Assembly (NCBI RefSeq): GCF_029688735.1
Contig: NZ_JARULD010000002.1
Span: forward strand, 620,001 to 684,000
Reading direction: 5' to 3'
Source: Qipengyuania flavescens
GTDB taxonomy: Bacteria > Pseudomonadota > Alphaproteobacteria > Sphingomonadales > Sphingomonadaceae
DNA: 64,000 nucleotides
Under the pieces are notes generated by a model. That model worked only from the letters and a program-made list of their open reading frames with translations, ran no database searches and was not told where the DNA came from. Made by a program: the position numbers and the translations under genes. Of this stretch, positions 53,234 to 61,113 are shown one piece after another (the stretch's first letter is position 1; each line of letters starts with the position of its first letter).

Positions 53234-54904
53234 TCAGCCGAACAGGATATCGCCAACCGGGATTGCATCGAGGTTTTCGAAGATGATCGTCTGGTCGATC
53301 ACGCCATCGCTGTCGATATCGATTTCCAGGCGATTGTCGATTGCGGTAAGGGTCGAGGCTTCGGTGATGCCGAGGCCCGACAGGTCGACCGTGTCGACGC
53401 CCTCTTCGAAGTCGGTGATGATGTCGGTGCCGCCATTGGTGAAGCTGTCCGTAAACAGACGCTCGTCGGAAGCGAACACGAATACGTCCGCACCGCCGTT
53501 ACCGGTCAGGACATTGTCCTGCTCGTTGGTGATAATGACGTCGCGATAGTCCGTACCGACCGCATTTTCGATTTCGGTGCCATAGGCGATCGAGATGTTC
53601 TGGTATTGCATCGCCTCGACACCGGCATGCCCGGTATCGGCTGCAATGTCGCTCGCATTCAGACCCATGTAACGGCTCGTCACGCTGTCGATCGTCGCCT
53701 GATCGGCAGGCGCGTAGTAATCCTCGATGCCATAAGCCACCTCGATCGCGTCATTCAGCGATTGCAAGGCCTCTGCCTGATCGGCAGTGGTGATGTTGCC
53801 CTGGCCGGCCGACGAGAACTGCCCGTCGCGCAGGTCGATAAGAACGCTCGCTTCGAAGCCCGAGAGGTCGATCGTGTCGATGCCACCGGCGTCGTAGATC
53901 GTCAGATAGGGGTGCTCGTTCTGCGTGAAGTCGAACACCGCACGATCTGCGGTCGAGTTGAAGCCGTAGGTGGTATCGTCGGCGCGGGTGGTCGGATCGG
54001 CGCCGTAAACCTGCTGGATGGTGTAGACATCATGCAGCAGCGGCGTCTGCGGATTACTGAAGAAGAACGTTCCCCAGTCGACGATGCGCGCACCGGTTTC
54101 CGATGCGCCCCAATACGACATGATCGAATACTGCTCGGAATCCTGGGCATATTCGGCCTGGTCGAGATAGGTCGTTGCGCCAGCACCATTGTAGGCGCCG
54201 GGGTGACTGAGGCCGATCGCATGACCGATTTCGTGGGTGAGCGTCGTTGCGCCGTAACCACCAAAGCTCAGGTCGCCGTTGGAATAGTTCCCTTCGTGGA
54301 GAAGCGTGCCGTCGGCGTCGAAGTAGCTGCGGGGATCGGCCACAAAGACATCGCCAAAGAAATTGTAGCCGCGAGCGTTCGTGAAGCCGTATTCCGGATA
54401 GTAGGCATAAGCCTGCGCCGGGTCCCAGCTATTGGCGAACTGGATGTCGGCGCCGCGGCCGTTGCTCTCCACGAATTCGGGCGAAATCAGATCGTCCCAT
54501 AGCGCGATCGATGCACGCGCGGCATCCTGCTGGGCAGCGGTGAACGGAGCGGCTCCGTTATTGGCGCCGAAGTTATACTGCGGGCTGTTGTACAGGCCGA
54601 CCAGATTATCGTTCTGAAGGAAGGTATAGGTGATCCGGTTGCTGCCGGTGATATTGTGCGAATTGCCGGAGAAGATCTGGTCGACGACCTGATCGAGGTC
54701 GGCGATCAGCTTGCCGCGGTATCCGAAGCCGAAGCCGCCGAAATTGTCGAGGTTGAAGTCCTCGGCCAGCGCGCCGGTATCGTAATCGAGCACGGTGTCG
54801 AGCGTGATCTGATCACGCAGTTCGCTGCCGTGATCGCAAGCGTCTGTGCAGGTGTGCGTGTAGAGATAGTCTGTCCCCTCGGACAGCACGTTATGGCGCG
54901 GCAT
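53234..54904 (-). CDS. Serralysin-like M10 family metallopeptidase, type I secreted
   Basis: 556-residue secreted zinc protease. The zinc site is HEIGHAIGLSH (His224, His228, His234, with catalytic Glu225) and the Met-turn is YSIMSYWGAS, defining metzincins of the M10 serralysin group. The C-terminal half resembles the M10 C-terminal domain with acidic repeats and one clear RTX-type unit, LTGNGGADVFVFASDE, ending VGDILFG. No N-terminal signal peptide is seen, as expected for type I secretion. ATG 54904 follows GGAGGGG; the frame extends to 54973 but without support. No type I exporter genes are near. It could degrade extracellular protein for nutrition. Confidence 0.9.
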   Translation of the reverse strand: MPRHNVLSEGTDYLYTHTCTDACDHGSELRDQITLDTVLDYDTGALAEDFNLDNFGGFGFGYRGKLIADLDQVVDQIFSGNSHNITGSNRITYTFLQNDNLVGLYNSPQYNFGANNGAAPFTAAQQDAARASIALWDDLISPEFVESNGRGADIQFANSWDPAQAYAYYPEYGFTNARGYNFFGDVFVADPRSYFDADGTLLHEGNYSNGDLSFGGYGATTLTHEIGHAIGLSHPGAYNGAGATTYLDQAEYAQDSEQYSIMSYWGASETGARIVDWGTFFFSNPQTPLLHDVYTIQQVYGADPTTRADDTTYGFNSTADRAVFDFTQNEHPYLTIYDAGGIDTIDLSGFEASVLIDLRDGQFSSAGQGNITTADQAEALQSLNDAIEVAYGIEDYYAPADQATIDSVTSRYMGLNASDIAADTGHAGVEAMQYQNISIAYGTEIENAVGTDYRDVIITNEQDNVLTGNGGADVFVFASDERLFTDSFTNGGTDIITDFEEGVDTVDLSGLGITEASTLTAIDNRLEIDIDSDGVIDQTIIFENLDAIPVGDILFG

Positions 54905-54934
54905 GGACCCCTCCAAAAATGTGAAAATACGACC

Positions 54935-54948
54935 CTTGGTGCACCAAG
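54935..54948. promoter_or_regulatory. 14-bp perfect palindrome upstream of the protease gene
   Basis: CTTGGTGCACCAAG is fully palindromic, and an extra half-site CACCAAG (54949-54955) follows directly as a tandem copy. It sits 31 bp upstream of the protease start. On the minus strand it lies just upstream of TATTTT (54927-54922), which could be a -10 element. The arrangement suggests a dimeric regulator's operator. I do not recognise the regulator. Confidence 0.45.
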
Positions 54949-55097
54949 CACCAAGTAACCGCATCCTAACCATAGGTCAGGCGGTGGCAAGGGCGTTTAC
55001 CGCTTTTTCACACAGTTCGGGCAACATATCTGAAGTCGCGGAGGATGTCCGCGCAATATGACGAACGTGCTATCCGTCGGCGATATTTGCGCACAAC

Positions 55098-56117
55098 TCA
55101 GCCGGCAGCGATGAGCCCGTTCCTCCTCCACGATTCGGCGAGCAGTGTTTCGAGCAGATCTGCATGGCTGAACCCGGCTTTCGCCGCAGCCTTGGCCATG
55201 ACCTTCTCCGACCACAGATTGCAGTTGAGATTGATCTCGATGAAGTTGATGTCGCCGGTTTGGAGATCGAGCCGGAATTCGATCCGACCGTAATCGAACG
55301 GCACGAATTCCTGCGCGACCTTGCGCGCCATGGCCTCGATCTTCGGTGCAAGGTCGGGATCGTCGAAGCGTTTCAGCGCTGCCTTCTCCTTGTTTTCGAC
55401 CAGGTCGCGCTTCTCGTAATACGTCCACAGGCGCTGCGTATCCTCGCGCTCGTACCACAGCATGGGGAGTGCAATCGGCTCGTCCTCGATCGTGATGAAC
55501 GCGCATTGGACGTCGTAGCCGTTGAGATACGGCTCGACGATCGCATCGTGGCCTTCGGTATGGATGTGCCAGACCGCGTTGGCGACTTCGACCCAGTTGC
55601 TCGCGTCGGTGATGCCCCAGCTGGCGGAGGAGGCGTTTGGCTTGATCACCCAGCGGCCGGCGTCCTTCGCGGGAAGGTCGTCCTGACGGATCGGGGCGCC
55701 GCGGCGGTAACAGAACCAGGGCGCGGTCGGCACGCCGGCGTGTTCGCAGACGAGCTTCGACACCGATTTGTCGTCGCCCAGTCCGCGCAGAAAGGGCATG
55801 GCGCCGAGATAGGGGATCGCGTGCTTGTTGCACAGAATCGGGATCAGCATCTCGCTGTTCACGAAGCCGCCACGGTTAAGCAGCGGAAACACGAAATCCA
55901 CGTCGGGCTTCTCGAACAGCACTTCGTAGTGGTTGGCGAATTCGAGATTGAGGCCGAGCTCCTCCAGGGTGGAGCGGACCTCGTGATGATAGATGGCGTG
56001 ATTACCGTCTTCGGGGTGCATCCCCCCGCCGAACAGGGCGTGCTTGGCCATGAACAGCATGCGGATGCGGTCCTTGGCTTCTTCAGGAATGCGAAGGGGG
56101 GAAATCGGTTTGGTCAT
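55098..56117 (-). CDS. ATP-grasp family ligase, unknown substrate
   Basis: 339-residue ATP-grasp enzyme resembling D-Ala-D-Ala ligase/glutathione-synthetase folds. ATP-binding stretches are GRWVIKPNASSASWGITDA and VEPYLNGYDVQCAF; Mg-binding residues are likely in YGRIEFRLDL and INFIEINLNCNLWSE (E-x-N-x-N). The N-terminus has a GMHPEDGNHAIYHHEV stretch with several His. ATG 56117 (MTKPISPLRIPEE) is preferred; ATG 56147 is in frame. It is not a standard ddlB: it stands alone with no cell-wall gene nearby. It probably forms an amide between an amino acid and a carboxylate; substrate unknown. Confidence 0.78.
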   Translation of the reverse strand: MTKPISPLRIPEEAKDRIRMLFMAKHALFGGGMHPEDGNHAIYHHEVRSTLEELGLNLEFANHYEVLFEKPDVDFVFPLLNRGGFVNSEMLIPILCNKHAIPYLGAMPFLRGLGDDKSVSKLVCEHAGVPTAPWFCYRRGAPIRQDDLPAKDAGRWVIKPNASSASWGITDASNWVEVANAVWHIHTEGHDAIVEPYLNGYDVQCAFITIEDEPIALPMLWYEREDTQRLWTYYEKRDLVENKEKAALKRFDDPDLAPKIEAMARKVAQEFVPFDYGRIEFRLDLQTGDINFIEINLNCNLWSEKVMAKAAAKAGFSHADLLETLLAESWRRNGLIAAG

Positions 56118-56257
56118 GGCATGCCCGTTAATGATTTTCGCCGCCATTACGCAACGCAGCCCAGCGCCGCTACCGAATTCTGCACGCGAGAAACCGCTTG
56201 CCGCACGCCGGAAACGCGATAGCCTGTTTCATCGACTTCGCGGGAGAGGAGCCGGCG

Positions 56258-56893
56258 GTGGGACTGAAGAGCTGGTACGATGCGCACGTCATGCCGCGGG
56301 TGATCACCTATGCCTGCGGCCAGCCGGAAATCGAGGACCGTCGCCGCATGGTCGTTCCGCTCGCTCGCGGGCACGTGTTCGAGCTCGGCTGCGGCGGGGG
56401 CCTCAACCAGAAACTCTACGATACGGAGCAGGTGACGGCCTTCAGCGGGATCGATCCGCATGGCAAGCTGCTCGACGGTGCCCGTGCCGAAGCCGAACGC
56501 AAGGGCTGGGCGGTCGATCTGCGGCCGGGTGTTGGCGAAGCCATACCGTTCCAGGACAGCAGTTTCGATACGGTCGTATGCACCTACACGCTGTGTTCGG
56601 TGGACGATCAGGCCAAGGTCTTGTCGGAAATGCGGCGCATCCTGCGTCCGGGAGGCCGGTTGCTGTTTCTCGAGCATGGGCGTTCGCCAGATGCGGGCGT
56701 GGCGAAATGGCAAGAGCGGATCGAACCTGTCTGGAAGCCGATGGCCGGTGGATGCCACCTCACACGGCCGATCGGACCCGCACTGCGCGGGGCCGGCTTC
56801 GCGGTCGAACCGCTGGGCCAAGCCTATCTGCCGAAGGCTCCGAAGGTGATGGGCTGGATGGAATGGGGCGTCGCGCGCAAGGAAGGCGCGTGA
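56258..56893 (+). CDS. Class I SAM-dependent methyltransferase
   Basis: 211-residue methyltransferase of the UbiE/Methyltransf_11 group. Motif I is VFELGCGGGLNQKLYD, motif II-like is SSFDTVVCTYTLCSV, and LRPGGRLLFLEHGRSPDAGV is motif III. GTG 56258 has GAGAGGAG upstream and gives MGLKSWYDAHVMPRV, a common N-terminus in the group; an earlier TTG at 56198 adds unsupported residues. It is divergent from the ATP-grasp gene and convergent with rne. Substrate unknown, possibly a lipid, as in related phosphatidylethanolamine-type enzymes. Confidence 0.88.
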   Translation: MGLKSWYDAHVMPRVITYACGQPEIEDRRRMVVPLARGHVFELGCGGGLNQKLYDTEQVTAFSGIDPHGKLLDGARAEAERKGWAVDLRPGVGEAIPFQDSSFDTVVCTYTLCSVDDQAKVLSEMRRILRPGGRLLFLEHGRSPDAGVAKWQERIEPVWKPMAGGCHLTRPIGPALRGAGFAVEPLGQAYLPKAPKVMGWMEWGVARKEGA

Positions 56894-56916
56894 TGCGAGC
56901 GACCCGATAAACAAAC

Positions 56917-56943
56917 GCCCCGGACCCTTTGCGGGGCCGGGGC
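56917..56943 (-). terminator. Terminator of rne
   Basis: Stem GCCCCGG / CCGGGGC with inner pairing CCC/GGG lies in the 77-bp gap between the convergent methyltransferase and rne genes. On the minus strand it is followed by GTTTGTTTATC, a T-rich run, so it most likely ends the rne transcript; it may also act on the plus strand. Confidence 0.65.
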
Positions 56944-56970
56944 GCTGTCATTCAAGCAATCTGCTCGGGC

Positions 56971-59739
56971 TTAGCTGTCGCCGAAAGTCCGCTGCCACCA
57001 GCCCTTGCGGGGCTTGGCGGTTTCAACGGTTCCGGCGGACTCTTCCGCTTCCGGCGCAGCGCTCGTCTCGGGCGCAGTATCGGCATCGGACTTGGGCTTT
57101 GCTTTCGACTTGCTCGCACGTGGCTTGCGAGCGGGCTTCTTTTCGGCAGCAGCCTCGGCGATCTCCGGTGTGTCTTCCGGACCGGCGACGACAGCCATGT
57201 CTTCCGTCACCTGTTCGGAGACGTCACCTGCAGCCTTGTCGTCGCCCTGTTTCGGAGCCGCCTTCTTCGCCCGAGTGCGCTTGGGCTTCGGCTTTTCCTC
57301 GGAATCGGCATCAGCTGCGGTTTCCGCCTCGGGCTTTTCCGTCTTCGGCTTGCGCGTCCGCTTGGCCTTCGGCTTTTCCTCCGTTGCTGCGCTTTCATCG
57401 GTCGACTGGTCGTCGGCCTTTTTCGCTTTGCGAGTGCGCTTCTTCGGCTTCGGAGCATCTTCTTCGGCTGCGGCTTCCGCCGTTTCCGAGCTGTCTTCCG
57501 GACCGGCGACCACGGCCATGTCGTCTACGACCTGTTCCGATACCTGTTCGAGGTTCTCGGCCTCCTCGCCGGTGTCGTTGCGGTTTCCGCGACCGCGACC
57601 GCCACGACGGCGTCCTCCACGGCGGCGCCGCTTCTTCGGCTTGTCCTCGCCATTGTCCTCGGAAGTCTCGTCTTCCTCGTCGTCGTTATCGTCGCTGTCG
57701 TCGTCTGCACCGTTGTCGTCGTCGCGGCGCTTGTTGCGGCCCCGACCACCGCGACGGCGGCGACGCTTCTTGCGGGGACGATCGTTGTCGTCCTCGTCCT
57801 CACCATCCTCATCGTCGAAGGCCTCGGTGTCGACCTCGTCCTCATCGTCCTCGACGAGGGTTTCGAACTTGGGCACGTTGGTCGGACGCGGGCCGGAGCT
57901 CGACACGCTCATCTTCGCGCCTTCGTCTTCGCCTTCCGGACGAACGACGACGGTCACGCCGTAACGCTCCTCGATCTCCATCAGATCGGCGCGCTTTTCG
58001 TTGAGCAGATAGACCGAGGCCTCGGTGCTGGCGGCCAGCGTGATGATCGATCCCTTGCCCTTGGCTGCTTCGTCTTCGATCAGTCGCAAGGCCGAAAGAC
58101 CGGCTGAGGATGCTGTCCGCACGAGGCCGGTGCCATCGCAATGCGGGCAGTCGCGCGTGGTCGCTTCGAGCACGCCGGTGCGCAGGCGCTGGCGGCTCAT
58201 TTCCATCAGGCCGAAGCTCGAAATGCGGCCTACCTGGATGCGCGCACGGTCGTTCTTGAGCGCCTCCTTCATGGCCTTTTCGACCTTGCGGGTGTTGGAG
58301 TGATGCTCTTGGTCGATGAAGTCGATGACGACGAGGCCCGCCATATCGCGCAGGCGCAACTGGCGGGCGATTTCGCGCGCAGCTTCCAGATTGGTATGGA
58401 GCGCCGTCTGCTCGATATTGTGCTCCTTGGTGGAGCGGCCCGAGTTGATGTCGATCGACACCAGCGCCTCGGTCGGATTGATCACGAGGTAGCCGCCGCT
58501 CTTCAGTTGCACGACGGGATCGTACATCGCCTTGAGTTGGTCTTCCGCACCGTAGCGCTGGAACAGCGGCACGGGATCGGCATATTGCTTCACCCTACGC
58601 GCGTGGCTGGGCATCAGCAGCTTCATGAATTCCTTGGCCGACTTGTAGCCTTCTTCGCCTTCGACGACGACTTCCTCGATCTCGCGATTGTAGATGTCGC
58701 GGATCGCGCGCTTGATCAGGTCGCTGTCCGAATGGATCAGCGCCGGCGCGGCGGAAGACAGGGTGCGTTCGCGGATCTCGTCCCACAGGCGGGCGAGATA
58801 GTCGAAGTCGCGCTTGATCTCGGTCTTGGTGCGGCTGAGGCCGGCGGTGCGCACGATCAGCCCCATGGTTTTCGGCAGGCTGAGATCGCTGACGACCTGC
58901 TTCAGCCGCTTGCGGTCCGATGCGCTGGAAATCTTGCGCGAAATGCCGCCGCCGTGGCTGCTGTTCGGCATAAGCACGGTGTAACGGCCGGCGAGGCTGA
59001 GATAGGTGGTCAGCGCCGCGCCCTTGTTGCCACGTTCTTCCTTGACGACCTGGACGAGCAGCACCTGGCGGCGCTGGATGACATCCTGGATCTTGTAGCG
59101 GCGACGCAGCGCCATGCGCTTGGCGCGCGCTTCATCGACTTCCTTGGCGCGGCTGCGGCCGCCCTTTCCCTGGCGGCGACCGCGACCCTTGCGACCGCGA
59201 CCACGGCGCTGGTTGCCGGATTCGTCGTCCTCGTCTTCGCTATCGTCCTCATCCTCCTCGTCGTCGCCGTCGAGCTGACCTTCCTCGATCGTGGAAACCT
59301 TGTCCTTGTCGGAAGTGTCGACTTCTTCGAGGCCGTCTTCGGCAAGGTCTTCGGCGAGAGCTTCGGAACTTTCGTCCTCGGCGTCATATTCGTCGCCAGG
59401 CATTTCGCCGCGCTCTTCCTCTTCGGCGCGCAGGCGGGCTTCCTCTTCGGCAGCCTCGGCCTCGGCGGCGAGCAGGGCCTCGCGGTCTTCCTTGGGGATC
59501 TGGTAATAGTCGGGGTGGATCTCGCTGAAAGCGAGGAATCCGTGGCGATTGCCACCGAAGTCGACGAAGGCCGCCTGCAGTGACGGTTCGACCCTGGTTA
59601 CTTTCGCGAGATAGATATTGCCCTTGATCTGCTTGTGATCGGCAGATTCGAAATCGAACTCCTCAATCCTGTTTCCCTTGAGGACCGCCACCCGGGTTTC
59701 TTCCTGGTGGCGCGCATCGATAAGCATGCGCGTTGCCAT
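56971..59739 (-). CDS. rne: Ribonuclease E/G family protein
   Basis: Endoribonuclease for mRNA decay and rRNA processing, 922 residues, and probable scaffold of the RNA degradosome. The S1 domain begins KGNIYLAKVTRVEPSLQAAF and is interrupted after about residue 85 by an acidic then Arg/Gly-rich insert of over 100 residues before resuming near RRYKIQDVIQRR. Catalytic aspartates are in VSIDINSGRST and VVIDFIDQE, and the Zn-link is CPHCDGTG. The C-terminal third is disordered: Arg-rich blocks (RKKRRRRRGGRGRN) alternate with acidic Ala/Glu stretches, and a 27-residue motif is duplicated (residues 734-760 and 841-867). GGAG lies 8 nt before the ATG. The 449-bp upstream gap may hold a regulated leader. 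Confidence 0.95.
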   Translation of the reverse strand: MATRMLIDARHQEETRVAVLKGNRIEEFDFESADHKQIKGNIYLAKVTRVEPSLQAAFVDFGGNRHGFLAFSEIHPDYYQIPKEDREALLAAEAEAAEEEARLRAEEEERGEMPGDEYDAEDESSEALAEDLAEDGLEEVDTSDKDKVSTIEEGQLDGDDEEDEDDSEDEDDESGNQRRGRGRKGRGRRQGKGGRSRAKEVDEARAKRMALRRRYKIQDVIQRRQVLLVQVVKEERGNKGAALTTYLSLAGRYTVLMPNSSHGGGISRKISSASDRKRLKQVVSDLSLPKTMGLIVRTAGLSRTKTEIKRDFDYLARLWDEIRERTLSSAAPALIHSDSDLIKRAIRDIYNREIEEVVVEGEEGYKSAKEFMKLLMPSHARRVKQYADPVPLFQRYGAEDQLKAMYDPVVQLKSGGYLVINPTEALVSIDINSGRSTKEHNIEQTALHTNLEAAREIARQLRLRDMAGLVVIDFIDQEHHSNTRKVEKAMKEALKNDRARIQVGRISSFGLMEMSRQRLRTGVLEATTRDCPHCDGTGLVRTASSAGLSALRLIEDEAAKGKGSIITLAASTEASVYLLNEKRADLMEIEERYGVTVVVRPEGEDEGAKMSVSSSGPRPTNVPKFETLVEDDEDEVDTEAFDDEDGEDEDDNDRPRKKRRRRRGGRGRNKRRDDDNGADDDSDDNDDEEDETSEDNGEDKPKKRRRRGGRRRGGRGRGNRNDTGEEAENLEQVSEQVVDDMAVVAGPEDSSETAEAAAEEDAPKPKKRTRKAKKADDQSTDESAATEEKPKAKRTRKPKTEKPEAETAADADSEEKPKPKRTRAKKAAPKQGDDKAAGDVSEQVTEDMAVVAGPEDTPEIAEAAAEKKPARKPRASKSKAKPKSDADTAPETSAAPEAEESAGTVETAKPRKGWWQRTFGDS

Positions 59740-60188
59740 GTAATTGTCTCCAGCCGCAGCGGGGCGGGGCAGGCCCGTCGTCCGCGCGGCGCATCATGTT
59801 GGGATTTCCGCGTCCGTAATCCGGAGCCGCGGCGTTAATGGACCGGCCGTCATGCAGATGTGCGCGGGGCCGGATATTCGTGACTGCGGAGACTGCCCTG
59901 CGCGTATCGAGCGCTGTCCGGCCCGACGGGAACGCGCGCTGGCGCGAAGCCAGTTCTGCGTTTGCCGGGGAGGAACGGAGCATGTCCTGCATCAACCTGT
60001 ATTCGTTGCGATCCTGATTGCCGAACGGCTGCGGATCGGTGGGCGGCAGGTCCGAATGTCCCTCTTCGTCGCGCATTTCGCGCCGATCGGAGGCACCGGA
60101 CAGCCGATACGCTATCGCTAGCACCGTGGGTTTCCAACGGCAACCATATTGCGCGGAGCGGCAAGAAAGCCCTAACGATTCACCATAA
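59740..60188. other. 449-bp interval between rne and the amidase gene
   Basis: Largest intergenic interval in the window; rne and the amidase gene are divergent. It probably contains both promoters and a long rne leader. Open frames exist on both strands: plus 59852-60121, encoding a Cys-rich 89-residue peptide, and a minus frame through most of the interval that runs 77 bp into rne. Neither shows a ribosome-binding site, a recognisable domain or neighbour-like codon use that convinces me. I annotate no gene here. Confidence 0.4.
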
Positions 60189-61046
60189 ATGGCACCGCGC
60201 ACACAAATCCTGCTGCTTCTTGCAATTCCGCTGGTCCTTGTGGTGGGGCTGGTGCTGACTTCGCAGCGCCTTCCTTCGTCGGAAGTTGGCCGCGCCTATG
60301 TGCAGCGTGTGACCTTGCCGAGCGCTTCCGACGATCTCGATCTGCCTAGCGTATCGGGCGATGAAGCCCTGCCGCTGGTGGTGATCGATGCGGGCCATGG
60401 TGGACACGATCCCGGTGCAACAGGTCAAGGGCTGGTGGAGAAATCGCTCGTCCTGTCGCTGGCGCGCGCGCTCAAGCAAGAGCTCGAGGAGGAAGGCGGC
60501 GTGCGGGTCGCGCTGACCCGCGATGACGACCGCTATCTCCTCCATGCCGAACGGTTCGAGATCGCGCGCCGGCTGAATGCCGATCTGTTTCTATCCATCC
60601 ACGCCGACAGCGCAGGCGACGCGAGCGAGGTGGAGGGAGCCAGCATCTACACGCTGTCCAACGAGGCATCGAGCGACGCCGCCGCCCGCTTTGCCGAGCG
60701 CGAGAATGCCTCCGACAGGCTCAACGGCGTCAATCTGTCCGACCAGAGCGACACGGTGAGCACGATCCTCGTCGAATTGTCGCAGCGTCGCACGCAGGAA
60801 CAGTCGGCGGAGTTCGCCCGCCTGATCCGGCGCGAAGGCGAAGGCGTGCTGCGTTTCCATCCTCAGGCAATCCGCTCTGCCGCGCTCAAAGTTTTGCGCG
60901 CGCCCGACGTGCCTTCCGTGTTGTTCGAAAGCGGTTTCATCACCAATGCGGCCGAGGCCGAACGGCTCGGCTCGGCAGAGGGCCGCGAACAATTCGCGCA
61001 AATCATGGCGCGGGCCATCCGTATCTACTTCGCCCGGCAGCAATAA
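60189..61046 (+). CDS. N-acetylmuramoyl-L-alanine amidase
   Basis: 285-residue amidase_3 (AmiA/B/C-like) enzyme that cleaves the amide bond between MurNAc and L-alanine during cell division. It has an N-terminal signal-anchor or signal peptide (IPLVLVVGLVLTSQRLP). Zinc ligands and catalytic residues are in VVIDAGHGGHDPGATG, SIHADSAGD and VLFESGFITNAAEA. The regulatory AMIN domain is absent, so localisation depends on other factors. It lies just upstream of the penicillin-binding protein 1A gene on the same strand, a common cell-wall pairing. Confidence 0.94.
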   Translation: MAPRTQILLLLAIPLVLVVGLVLTSQRLPSSEVGRAYVQRVTLPSASDDLDLPSVSGDEALPLVVIDAGHGGHDPGATGQGLVEKSLVLSLARALKQELEEEGGVRVALTRDDDRYLLHAERFEIARRLNADLFLSIHADSAGDASEVEGASIYTLSNEASSDAAARFAERENASDRLNGVNLSDQSDTVSTILVELSQRRTQEQSAEFARLIRREGEGVLRFHPQAIRSAALKVLRAPDVPSVLFESGFITNAAEAERLGSAEGREQFAQIMARAIRIYFARQQ

Positions 61047-61113
61047 TCGCGTCATCGGGCCATTCTTGTTCTGGCGATATGCAGAAAGCCCGTGCTAAAG
61101 GCGCTGTCCAGAT

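Noticed and set aside
53234-54904. M10 protease considered as a PEP-CTERM substrate of the exosortase
   Set aside because: It ends in VGDILFG with no PEP motif, helix or basic tail and has no signal peptide; type I secretion fits better.
57000-57800. Repetitive serine/arginine-like pattern considered as a tandem DNA repeat or CRISPR
   Set aside because: Units are irregular in length and sequence and arise from low-complexity protein coding; no repeat-spacer regularity.
56929-58107. Long plus-strand ORF of 392 codons opposite rne
   Set aside because: Antisense shadow of the repetitive Arg/Glu/Ala coding of the RNase E tail; low-complexity product, no ribosome site, no family resemblance.
58141-59583. 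480-codon plus-strand ORF opposite the rne catalytic part
   Set aside because: Complementary to a highly conserved RNase E coding region; the product looks like a frame shadow.
59852-60121. Cys-rich 89-codon ORF in the rne-amidase interval
   Set aside because: CxxC-like spacing is attractive, but there is no Shine-Dalgarno, third-position composition is unlike neighbours, and a competing frame exists on the other strand. Left as uncertain interval.
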